Positions 1 to 7,522 of a stretch of 64,000 bases of DNA are shown piece after piece. Position 1 is the first letter of the stretch; the number at the start of each line of letters is the position of its first letter. Below the pieces are notes generated by a model that worked only from the letters and a program-made list of their open reading frames with translations, ran no database searches and was not told the DNA's origin. The stretch comes from Candidatus Accumulibacter contiguus. GTDB lineage: Bacteria > Pseudomonadota > Gammaproteobacteria > Burkholderiales > Rhodocyclaceae. Location of the stretch: positions 1 to 64,000 of the forward strand of contig NZ_SPMX01000066.1 of the NCBI RefSeq assembly GCF_012940005.1, given 5' to 3'. A program made the translations under genes and the position numbers.

Positions 1-183
1 GGCCACGGTCTCTTTATGAATTTTCTGCGCGGTCACTACGGCGCTGATCGACAGCCCCTTGTCGAGGAGGAGTACGGTCCGCGCTCGCCGGCGTTCGCGC
101 CAGTCGCTGCCGCGCTCGTCGATCTGCGTCAACTGGCGGCGTTCTTCCTCAGTGAGGGCTAGGGTCTTGGCTGTGCGGGACAT
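1..183 (-). CDS. IS630-family transposase, N-terminal part (runs off window)
   Basis: The minus strand is open from ATG at 183 to the window edge, giving 61 residues that begin MSRTAKTLALTEEERRQL and contain SDWRERRRARTVLLLDKG followed by a helix-turn-helix-like stretch ending IHKETVA. This is the usual N-terminal DNA-binding region of IS630/Tc1-type transposases; the DDE domain would lie to the left of the window. The assignment rests on recognised sequence character, since no catalytic residue is visible. It marks the edge of a mobile-element cluster with the IS5 and IS21 copies that follow. Confidence 0.6.
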   Translation of the reverse strand, partial: MSRTAKTLALTEEERRQLTQIDERGSDWRERRRARTVLLLDKGLSISAVVTAQKIHKETVA

Positions 184-310
184 CGCGAGGCTTCCGGAAG
201 GTGGGGGTGGCAAGTATACAGGCATAAAGCGGGGGACTTATCTGGAACCGCTTAGAGTTATCTCCTTGCCCTGTTCTACAAGCATCTAAGATCACAGGCT
301 CTTTAGGTTT

Positions 311-1298
311 AGAGCGTGTTAAAAAAACCTAACCTCTTGATTTATAATGATGGCTCATCCGGAAGGCGGGAAGAGAGGCCTGTCTGACCCGGGAAAATAT
401 TCCATCCGTTTAAACACGCCATTATCTATCCATTATATGAGCAGAGCAACCTACGATTCCGATCTGACGAACGAACAGTGGAAAATAATAGAACCGTTCT
501 TGAATGAACGCCATCCGCTCGGGTGGGGGAGACCTCGTCTCGTGAACACACGAGAGGTGGTCAATGCTATTTTTTTATCTCCTGAAGACCGGATGTCAAT
601 GGCGGAGTTTGCCTCATGACTTTCCCCCATGGCCGGTCGTATTTTACTACTTCAAGAAGTGGCGTAACCAAGGGACCTGGGCGCAATTGAACCAGGCGCT
701 GACCCAGCAGTGCAGAGAAACTGCGGGACGCGATCCCGAACCGACTGCTGCCACGATCGACAGCCAGAGTATCAAAGGAACCTCCGAATCGGGAGGGGAG
801 GAAAGCGGCTTTGACGGCGGGAAAAAGGTCAAAGGGCGAAAGCGTCATATCGTAACGGATACAATGGGTTATGTGATTGGCGCCACGGTTCACGCGGCCA
901 ACAAAGCGGATACGACAGAGGCCCCGAGTGTGGTCACACCGGTTTTCGCCGTGCATTCAAAAATACGAATTTTATTCGCTGATCTTGGCTATCAGGAACC
1001 TTTTCGAAAATGGTTGAAGGACACTCTGAATATCAAAACGGAGGTGGCACCGAAAGAGCCCGGCTTCAAGCCGGCGCGTAAGCGTTGGGTAGTAGAAAGA
1101 ACATTCGCTTGGATTAGTCGGCAACGACGAATGTCTCGTGACTACGAGCGTACCACGGAATCTAGCGTGGCGATGATTTATATTTCTATGATTAGAATTA
1201 TGTTAAAGCAGCTTTCACCTGTTCCAAGTCCTTGGCATAGCGCGTCTTCCATTGTTAAAATATAAAACATAATCAAATATGGTTTTTTAACACGCTCT
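311..1298 (+). mobile_element. IS5-family insertion sequence, complete copy
   Basis: The element is bounded by inverted repeats: AGAGCGTGTTAAAAAAACC at 311-329 and its complement at 1281-1298, differing by one base in the A/T run. It is about 988 bp long and carries a single transposase read across two frames. No convincing target-site duplication is visible. A truncated inverted copy lies 54 bp to the right (1353-1565). Confidence 0.85.
437..1265 (+). CDS. IS5-family DDE transposase, two frames joined by a +1 shift
   Basis: The first frame starts at ATG 437 (MSRATYDSDLTNEQWKIIEP) and the second reads on as FYLLKTGCQWRSLPHDFPPW to the stop at 1265. Joining them needs one T fewer, or a +1 slip, in the T7 run at 570-576 and gives about 275 aa, normal for the family. 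DDE residues are recognisable: D in ATIDSQS, D in LFADLGYQ and E in WVVERTFAW. Some IS5 subgroups use programmed frameshifting, so the T7 run may be functional. However, other genes in this window also break at mononucleotide runs, so an assembly indel cannot be excluded. Transposition of the surrounding IS is the expected role. Confidence 0.8.
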
Positions 1299-1352
1299 CA
1301 TCTCTCCCATGCCTATAAACCATCATGACAAAGTGCTAAGTTGTGAGGATTG

Positions 1353-1565
1353 ACCCGAGCGGATGGCGTTCATTCAAGAACGGTTCTATTATTTTCCACT
1401 GTTCGTTCGTCAGATCGGAATCGTAGGTTGCTCTGCTCATATAATGGATAGATAATGGCGTGTTTAAACGGATGGAATATTTTTCCGGGTCAGACAGGCC
1501 TCTCTTCCCGCCTTCCGGATGAGCCATCATTATAAATCAAGAGGTTAGGTTTTTTAACACGCTCT
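1353..1565 (-). mobile_element. Truncated inverted copy of the IS5 element
   Basis: This 213-bp stretch is the reverse complement of the left end of the neighbouring IS5 element (311-524), including its terminal repeat at 1547-1565. It encodes only the first residues (MSRATYDSDL... to RHPLG) before homology stops abruptly at 1353. It differs from the complete copy at a few bases, for example E instead of G in the upstream reading DP(E/G)KYS. The two copies are therefore not a very recent perfect duplication. Confidence 0.85.
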
Positions 1566-1710
1566 AAAACACCACCCGGCGTTCATTCGCCCTTGCGTTG
1601 TTGCTCTACGTGGTCGCCAACGGTACGGGGGAAGCAACTGTTGCCGGTGGAGTAAATCCGCAGAAATCTGGCGGTGGGATTTGGCGGCGAGCATGGTAAG
1701 GGAGTAGACG

Positions 1711-1734
1711 AAACAGGGGCCACGAAGGCCCCTG
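1711..1734 (-). terminator. Hairpin downstream of the IS21 genes
   Basis: CAGGGGCC (1714-1721) pairs perfectly with GGCCCCTG (1727-1734) around a 5-nt loop. On the minus strand the stem is followed by only three T residues. It lies just after the last IS21 ORF (stop at 1758), so it may end that transcript, but the weak U-tract keeps confidence modest. Confidence 0.4.
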
Positions 1735-1757
1735 TGGGTAACAGAGTCTGATGCTGG

Positions 1758-1970
1758 TCAGAAAGGGGGATCGGTGCTGTCGACGGGGAGCCGGATCACC
1801 CGGTCGTTGCGCAGTTGTTGGTGAAGAACGTGCCCATAGTGAGAGCAGATCCGGTCGCGCAGGTCGTCAAGCAACTCGACAATTGCAAGCGCCTGATCAG
1901 GTGACCAGTTTGGATCGATGAGGAATTCCAGACCGTGGTGCAGTCCGGAGGGTAAGTGGTAGCCTTTCAC
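1758..1970 (-). CDS. Small conserved-looking ORF at the 3' end of the IS21 operon
   Basis: The ORF encodes 70 aa (MKGYHLPSGLHHGLEFLIDP...), mostly acidic and helical in character, with ALAIVELLDDLRDRI in the middle. Its ATG at 1970 overlaps the istB stop in an ATGA arrangement, so translation is probably coupled. I recognise no domain. Its position inside the IS ends and its coupling to istB suggest an accessory IS21 protein or a passenger gene; its function is unknown. Confidence 0.55.
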   Translation of the reverse strand: MKGYHLPSGLHHGLEFLIDPNWSPDQALAIVELLDDLRDRICSHYGHVLHQQLRNDRVIRLPVDSTDPPF

Positions 1971-2719
1971 GGCGCCCCCTTCGCCTTGCGCTTACTGGCG
2001 TTGGCAGCGGCGTGTTCCTGCGCTTCCTTGCGGCGGTAGGATTCGCCCTTGATGGATAGGATTTCCGCGTGATGCACCAGGCGATCGATCATGGCCACGA
2101 CGCAACTGGCATTGGGAAACACCTCCGACCATTCCGAGAACGACTTGTTGGTGGTGATCAAGGTGCTCTTCTTCTCGTGGCGCCGATTGATCAGTTCGAA
2201 GAGCAAATCGGCGTGGCGGTTCGAATACGAGAGATAGCCGACTTCGTCGATCAGCAGCAAATCTGGCGCCGCATAGCGACGCAAGCGATAACGCAGGGCC
2301 GAATCGCTGTCCAGACCAGCCAGTTCGCCGAGCAACTGCCCGGCCGTGGCAAACACCACGGTATGCCCCTGCAAGACCGCCTGATGGGCGATATTCTGGG
2401 CAATCATCGTCTTGCCCAGGCCGCTGGCGCCGACCAGGATGGCATTGCTTGCCGAGTCCATGAAGTCGAGCGTCATCAATTCCGCGATCGCACGCTGGTC
2501 GCACTGCTGCGGCCAGGACCAGTCGAAATCGGCCAGCGGCTTGAAGCGGCCGATATGGGCGCAGCGCAAGCGCCTTTCAAGCGAGCGGCGAGCACGTTCG
2601 GTTTCCTCCCAGGACAACAACGGATCAAGCCAGGGCTGGTCGGCGCATTCAGCCCAATGGGCCAACACGCCGTGCAGTTGCAAGGCCGTTGCGCGCTGGC
2701 GGGCATCAGTCGTCGTCAT
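1967..2719 (-). CDS. istB: IS21 transposition helper ATPase IstB
   Basis: The product is a 250-aa AAA+ ATPase that assists IstA in target selection and strand transfer. Walker A is GASGLGKT at residues 97-104, and Walker B is LLLIDE with D158-E159. Sensor-like motifs follow in STLITTNKSFSEW and CVVAMIDRLVHHAE, all typical of IstB/DnaC-like proteins. Its start at 2719 overlaps the istA 3' end by 14 bp, the standard istAB layout. Length matches the family, and the gene appears intact. Confidence 0.95.
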   Translation of the reverse strand: MTTTDARQRATALQLHGVLAHWAECADQPWLDPLLSWEETERARRSLERRLRCAHIGRFKPLADFDWSWPQQCDQRAIAELMTLDFMDSASNAILVGASGLGKTMIAQNIAHQAVLQGHTVVFATAGQLLGELAGLDSDSALRYRLRRYAAPDLLLIDEVGYLSYSNRHADLLFELINRRHEKKSTLITTNKSFSEWSEVFPNASCVVAMIDRLVHHAEILSIKGESYRRKEAQEHAAANASKRKAKGAP

Positions 2720-4205
2720 CGGCGTTCTCCATCAATTGATCGTAGCCATCGAGGCGATGGGGGCGCACGGGAACGTCCCGGTGCTTGATGTGTTCGGGCA
2801 GAGTGATGGCCAGCGGTGGCGGTTCAGCCTGTGCTTTCCGCCGTCGCTCCAGCACCAGGCGAACCGCATTCGGATGCGGCACACCGCGCCCCAGGGCGTC
2901 GGCAATCGCCGCCGTCAGCTCGGCCACGCCGTAATGCGCCAGAAGGTCAGTCAGCGTATTGACCGTTTGCCCCAGTGGCTCGCCGCGTTCGACGGCCTGA
3001 GTCAGCAGATCCCGGCTCAGTGGCACCGCCTGGATCAGATGATCGGTGCCGCGATGTGCACGGGCCTGATGTTTATGCGCGACCAGGGTGGCGATGTGCG
3101 CGGGGATTTCGATCTGTTGGCGGCGATCATGGGAGCGCGGGTGCGTGGCGATCAGCGTCTGGCCATCGAGGATGCGCACCTGATCCGGACTGGCGACAAC
3201 GGTCAGCGTGCGCTGAACACAGCCGTGCGGGATCGAGTAATCGTTCAGGTCGAAGCGCACATACGGGGTCTTGCCGGCCACTACCGCCTTGACCTCGTCG
3301 GTCGGGAAGCCGTCGGCGGGCAGCGCCAGCAGACGACCCCGTTCCTGGGCGAAGGCCGCGCAAACGGTCAGTGCCTCGTCCTCCGGGCAGCGACGCTCGC
3401 CGGCGGGTCCGCGGGTCCACGCATCGGCCTGGGCATTGAGGTCGTCCAGTGTCTGGAACGCGCGACCGGCGAAGAAGGCGTCGCGGATATAACGGATGGC
3501 GCGCTCCACACGGCCCTTCTCGTTGCCTCGGGCCACCGCCACGGGACGAGGCTCGAAGCGGTAATGGCCGGCCAGGGAAAGGAGCGTCGGATTGAAGCGG
3601 ATGACCGTGCCCTGGCGTTCGAGGACCGCACTCTTGAGATTATCGTAGAGCGCCATCCTCGGCACCCCTTGCCACGCCTCGAAGGCGGCGACATGGCCGC
3701 GCAAAAAGTTCTCCATGTGGGCGCCCAGATAGAAGCGCAGGAAGATCTGGCGCGACCACGACAAGACAGCGACAAAGCCCATCAGCGGCCGACGGGCACG
3801 TCCGATTTCAAGGTGATCGAAGTGCCCCCAGTCCACTTGCATTTCCTCACCGGGCAAGGTGCGCAGACGCAGATAGGCGTCCGCTTTGGGGCGCGGTCGA
3901 TGGCGAGCGATCAGATGCCGGAAGTGATCCGGTCGTCCCGGGTAGCCGCGCGCCTGCACCATGTCGTACAGGCGACTAGCGCGCAGGCGCGGAAACTGCG
4001 CAAGGGTCTCCAGGATGAAGGGCAGGTAGGCATCAATGGCCGACGGCCGGCAGAAGCTACCCAATGCCGGCAAGCCGGCCTGAGCGAGCACGCGAGAGAC
4101 GCTGTCGCGATGCACGTGCAGTTGCGTGGCAATGGTGCCGATGCGCCAGCGTTCGGCGTGGTAATAGCGCAGGATCTGCGCTTCAATTTCGGGGGGGATA
4201 GACAT
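2706..4205 (-). CDS. istA: IS21 transposase IstA
   Basis: The 499-aa protein begins with a helix-turn-helix region (RIGTIATQLHVHRDSVSRVL, residues 21-40) and contains an rve-type DDE integrase core. Likely catalytic residues are D125 (QVDWGHF), D188 (ALYDNLKSAV) and E234 (KGRVER). It catalyses cutting and joining of the IS ends together with IstB. Length is normal and no disruption is seen. It overlaps the upstream accessory ORF by 23 bp, so the four IS21 genes form one overlapping operon. Confidence 0.95.
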   Translation of the reverse strand: MSIPPEIEAQILRYYHAERWRIGTIATQLHVHRDSVSRVLAQAGLPALGSFCRPSAIDAYLPFILETLAQFPRLRASRLYDMVQARGYPGRPDHFRHLIARHRPRPKADAYLRLRTLPGEEMQVDWGHFDHLEIGRARRPLMGFVAVLSWSRQIFLRFYLGAHMENFLRGHVAAFEAWQGVPRMALYDNLKSAVLERQGTVIRFNPTLLSLAGHYRFEPRPVAVARGNEKGRVERAIRYIRDAFFAGRAFQTLDDLNAQADAWTRGPAGERRCPEDEALTVCAAFAQERGRLLALPADGFPTDEVKAVVAGKTPYVRFDLNDYSIPHGCVQRTLTVVASPDQVRILDGQTLIATHPRSHDRRQQIEIPAHIATLVAHKHQARAHRGTDHLIQAVPLSRDLLTQAVERGEPLGQTVNTLTDLLAHYGVAELTAAIADALGRGVPHPNAVRLVLERRRKAQAEPPPLAITLPEHIKHRDVPVRPHRLDGYDQLMENADDDD

Positions 4206-4602
4206 GCGTTCTCCGATCGGGTTGGCTACGGCGAATCCGACGGCGCAGGAAGTCCTGGCGCACCCAGTCCGGCAAGGGACGATGGCAACGCCAGCAGTGC
4301 CAGGGCACCGGCTTCACCGGCACCGACGGTTCGGATGAGATTGGATCAGCCGGGGCCGGGGGCGGGGAACCCTGATGCGTCACTTTCTGCGTTCGAGCCC
4401 GATAACGCTGCTGATGTTTGGCGTGGGCATGACGGCCGCGCAGGCCGGCTTGATAGCGGCGCCCGGCAGCACGGACCGAACGTCTGCGCGCTTCGCCGGC
4501 ACATCGGGGGGTGCAGTAGCGTTGGCCACGGTCGCAGTGGCTGCAGATCAGCACAGCGGTGCGGCAGGCGGCGCACAGATAGCGTCTTCCAGGCAGTTCC
4601 AT
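4183..4602 (-). CDS. IS21-associated zinc-finger accessory protein
   Basis: The 139-aa basic protein carries cysteine pairs typical of zinc binding: CAAC (11-14), CSHC (20-23) and CTPRC further on, then an Arg-rich helix and a second CWRC pair near residue 102. The start at 4602 has AAGGTGA a few bases upstream. Proteins of this type are, to my recollection, repeatedly found just before istA in IS21 elements of Proteobacteria, but no role has been firmly assigned. It may bind DNA or RNA. It overlaps istA and is read in the same direction, so co-expression is likely. Confidence 0.6.
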   Translation of the reverse strand: MELPGRRYLCAACRTAVLICSHCDRGQRYCTPRCAGEARRRSVRAAGRRYQAGLRGRHAHAKHQQRYRARTQKVTHQGSPPPAPADPISSEPSVPVKPVPWHCWRCHRPLPDWVRQDFLRRRIRRSQPDRRTHVYPPRN

Positions 4603-5010
4603 TGGTCACCTTGGCCAATGGGGAAAGACGGCGACGCCCGCTTCGTGACATACTTTGCAGGCAGCGTCGCTTCGTCACAGCTGTGGGCGCGGCATCGGGT
4701 CTGGCTTGGCGGTTGGTCCCGATGCCCTGCCCGTGTTTCCACCGGCGGGTCAACTATCTACCGCATCAGCGGCGCTGACGCCATCCCCACGCAGGCAGTA
4801 CAGAACAAAATCTCGCCAGTCGAACGCTGCCCCCGGCTGTGGGGACGACCCATTCCCTGCCTCTCAGCCCTGCCGCGCTTCGCTTGCCAGACGAGGGATT
4901 GCGATGCAATCCCTCCGCCGGAAGCCCTGCGGGCGCAAACCGCAGAACCGGTTTAAAAATCACTGAAAATCAAAAAACCCGACCTGCAGGCTACGTAGCA
5001 AAACTGTCGA
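4603..5010. other. Non-coding left arm of the IS21 element
   Basis: About 400 bp between the accessory ORF and the IS end. Open frames here lack start sites and recognisable protein features. The stretch presumably contains the IS promoter and repeated end-binding sites, but I could not define them. Confidence 0.4.
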
Positions 5011-5020
5011 CGCCAGATTT

Positions 5021-5320
5021 CTACGGAATGACGACGCCGTTAACAGCAACCAGGGTCGGCCGCGGATTCCTGTTCCTGCCTGCCAGGATGAGCGGGGCAG
5101 GGGGCCGCGATCGGCCCGTCGCCAGCAGACAGTCGGCGTCGGCTTCTGCCTGCGAGTGATTGGCGTACGTCGGCCAGTCGGGAGAATAGGCGCCGGCCTG
5201 CTGAACCCAGGTCGTCCAGCCGTCGCGCGAGCCGCGGGCGAACATTTCCAGGAAGGGGCCGGGCGGCGAGGACTCGCAGTCTGTCAGGGAGGAGGGGTTC
5301 GGTGCTGCACCCTGGCGTCG
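5021..5320 (-). pseudogene. Probable MT-A70-family DNA methyltransferase, C-terminal remnant
   Basis: An open minus-strand frame, bounded upstream by a stop at 5321-5323, encodes PPGPFLEMFARGSRDGW followed by an Asp-Trp-Pro-Thr-Tyr-Ala-Asn-His-Ser stretch. This resembles the C-terminal end of phage-type MT-A70 adenine methyltransferases (PGPxLExFAR...GW...). The catalytic DPPW part is missing. The stop codon TAG at 5021-5023 lies inside the IS21 terminal repeat, so the element appears to have inserted at the 3' end. The assignment comes from motif memory and needs a profile search. Confidence 0.45.
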
Positions 5321-5363
5321 TCAGATCGTTGCCGCGCGCGTCTTTTGGCTCTACGATCGCACC

Positions 5364-6749
5364 ATGTCCAGCCCGGAGTCACCCGCCAAGCGGCCGCTGC
5401 GGCGTCCTTTGCTTGCTCCCGAATCGCTGCCCGAGTCACCATCGGCGTTTGCGGGCGTGGACGAGACGGTCTGGGTCGAGGTGATCCGCAAGATGGACGA
5501 GGTCTACAATGACCTCCTGCAATACGAGGTGGTCCTCGAGCAGAAGAACGCTGCGCTCGAGGACTCGCAGCAGTTCATCGAGAGCGTCCTGGCGTCGATG
5601 TCGGACATCCTGATCGTCTGCAACCGGCATGGTGCGATCCAGGAGGTCAATGATTCGCTGTGCCGCTTCATCGGCCAGAACGAGACCGTCCTGCGCGGGC
5701 GACCGCTTTGCGATCTCTTCGCCGACGAGGCGTCGCAGCAACGCGCCCGCGATTTCTTCTCGCCGGCCCGTCCGGCGACCGTCCAGGATTGCGAGTTGTT
5801 GATCAGCGGCCGCGATGGCAGTCCGCTGCCGGTCTCGCTGAACTGCACGCCGCGCCTCTCGGGGACCGGCAAGCTGGTCGGCATGGTGCTCACCGGCCGC
5901 CCGGTCGGCGAGTTGCGGCGTGCCTATCACGCGCTGCGGCAGGCGCACGAAGATCTCAAGCGCACCCAGCAACAGCTTCTACAGGCTGAGAAAATGGCCT
6001 CGCTAGGACGTCTGGTGGCTGGTGTGGCACATGAACTGAACAATCCGATCAGCTTTGTTCTCGGCAATGTCCTGGCCCTCCGACGTTACACTGCGCGCCT
6101 GCAGACTTACCTGCAAGCGATCCACTCGGACCAGTGCACGCGTTCGCTGGAACTCGAAGATCTGCGCCAGGAACTGCGCATCGACCGCATCATGGCCGAC
6201 CTGCCGCCGTTGCTCGACGGCATGAACGAGGGCGCCGAACGTACGCGCGACATCGTCGATGGACTCAAGCGCTTTTCGGCGATCGACCGCAGCATTGCCG
6301 AGCCTTTCAACCTCGCTGAAGTCGTTGCGCGTGCGGTGCGCTGGGTGGCGCGCTCGGATCCGCGCAATTTTCGGGTGACGTTCCATTTGCCGCAGGAGTT
6401 GCCGGTCATGGGTTCTTCCGGCCAGATGCAGCAGGTACTGATGAACCTCGTGCAGAACGCCCGTGACGCCAGCAGCAGCAGCGAATCGCCCAGCCTAGAG
6501 ATCAGCGCCGAGCCCCGCGACGGCATGATCCGGGTGTACTTCGCCGACAACGGGCCAGGAATCGCACCCGAGAACCTGTCGCGGCTGTTTGACCCCTTCT
6601 TCACGACCAAGCCGGTCGGGCAGGGAACCGGGCTCGGCCTGTCGATCAGTTACGGTATTGTCGAACGCCATGGTGGCCGCCTGGAAGCGGCGAACCGGCC
6701 AGAGGGCGGCGCCTTGTTCACTCTCAGTCTGCCGCTGGCGCAGGCCTGA
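5364..6749 (+). CDS. PAS-domain sensor histidine kinase, HupT-like
   Basis: The 461-aa cytoplasmic kinase has no membrane segment. A PAS domain spans roughly residues 70-180, a coiled linker follows, then a dimerisation/phosphoacceptor helix with H223 in GVAHELNNPISF, and an ATPase domain with N-box NLVQNARDAS (~361), G1 DNGPGIAP (~395) and G2 GTGLGLSISYG (~422). The stretch LVAGVAHELNNPISFVLGN and the following DIVDGLKRFSAIDR region closely resemble HupT/HoxJ, which phosphorylates HupR and controls uptake hydrogenase. No hydrogenase gene or response regulator is in the window, so the true partner is unknown. The start lacks an obvious Shine-Dalgarno sequence. An IS21 and a gene remnant lie just upstream, so the original neighbourhood may have been disrupted. 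Confidence 0.75.
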   Translation: MSSPESPAKRPLRRPLLAPESLPESPSAFAGVDETVWVEVIRKMDEVYNDLLQYEVVLEQKNAALEDSQQFIESVLASMSDILIVCNRHGAIQEVNDSLCRFIGQNETVLRGRPLCDLFADEASQQRARDFFSPARPATVQDCELLISGRDGSPLPVSLNCTPRLSGTGKLVGMVLTGRPVGELRRAYHALRQAHEDLKRTQQQLLQAEKMASLGRLVAGVAHELNNPISFVLGNVLALRRYTARLQTYLQAIHSDQCTRSLELEDLRQELRIDRIMADLPPLLDGMNEGAERTRDIVDGLKRFSAIDRSIAEPFNLAEVVARAVRWVARSDPRNFRVTFHLPQELPVMGSSGQMQQVLMNLVQNARDASSSSESPSLEISAEPRDGMIRVYFADNGPGIAPENLSRLFDPFFTTKPVGQGTGLGLSISYGIVERHGGRLEAANRPEGGALFTLSLPLAQA

Positions 6750-6754
6750 TGCGG

Positions 6755-7485
6755 TCAGGATCCAGGCAGTTTGGTCCCTTCGATTCCCGTAATGTTGAAG
6801 TCTATCCTGATGATCATCCGAGACTTGACCGCCTCACCTCCCCGTCGCCCCGGAGAAAACGGGGTGATGCGAAATGCGGCCAGTGCCGATTCTTCAAAAA
6901 ATGCCGGGGGGGGCTGCTGGCCTCAAGCACCTCCAGATGACGCAGCCGGCCACTTTCATCGATCAATAGCAATAAGCGAACCCAACCCTCGAGGTCATGG
7001 GCTTGAGCATACGCTGGATAGGCAGGTACTACGGAAATCAAGGGATACGGTTGTTCGTCCAGTTCGGAGGATTTGAAAAACCACTCCTCGATGGGAAGCG
7101 GGATCTCCGGGGATGCGTCGGGTGAGTTGGATGATCCTGGACTGCTGGCTTCAGCCTTTTCTGGCGGCGTGGATATTCGCTCGTTTGCCTCGGTTTCATT
7201 GAGCGGCGCCGGCATGGGCAGCCGCGCCTCCGGAGGCGTGCCGGGTGAGTCGAATGGCCCCTGACTACTGGCCTCAGCCATGGCGAAGGGAGCCAATGGC
7301 GAGGTCATCGTTTCAATGGGTGGTGCTGGATCAGTGGCTACCGTATGCGGGGAATCCTGGATTCGGATCTCCAGACGAGCGGGTGCGGTGGACCGGATTG
7401 GGGCCCTCGCGGGCCCCAGGATGGCTAGTATTTCGGCATGCAGCAAGGCGGACAGCAGCAGCCAGCCTGCCAGTTGCCGTGTCAT
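6755..7485 (-). CDS. TonB-like periplasmic protein downstream of pilY1 (frameshifted)
   Basis: The start at 7485 (MTRQLAGWLLLSALLHAEIL) gives an N-terminal membrane anchor, a proline-rich linker and a TonB-type C-terminal domain (YPAYAQAHDLEGWVRLLLLIDESG). As written, the frame derails at a G8 run (6906-6913 on the plus strand). With one more G the protein continues PAFFEESALAAFRITPF...KSRMIIRIDF and stops at 6755, restoring a complete ~243-aa TonB C-domain that ends six bases from the convergent hupT-like gene. Family role: energising outer-membrane transporters or structural coupling across the envelope. Its place at the end of the pilus operon is unusual. An earlier ATG at 7566 would overlap pilY1 and is less likely. 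Confidence 0.7.
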
Positions 7486-7522
7486 CCGCAGAGGCGCCTC
7501 CGGGAACCGAGCAGTTCGACCC

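Larger units (their letters stand above)
1658..5026 (-). mobile_element. IS21-family insertion sequence with accessory ORFs
   Basis: The element carries, in transcription order on the minus strand, an accessory zinc-finger ORF, istA, istB and a short terminal ORF. Probable terminal inverted repeats are CCGCAGAAATCTGGCG at 1658-1673 and the complement of CCGTAGAAATCTGGCG at 5011-5026, matching at 15 of 16 positions. The exact outer ends and any target duplication are uncertain because the usual TG...CA termini are not obvious. Confidence 0.75.

Noticed and set aside
2412-4778. Long plus-strand open frame (788 codons) across the IS21 element
   Set aside because: It is antisense to istA/istB, which have clear motifs and overlaps; the long frame is a GC-rich shadow.
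4375-4956. 193-codon plus-strand frame near the IS21 end
   Set aside because: Overlaps the zinc-finger ORF on the opposite strand and has no recognisable protein character.
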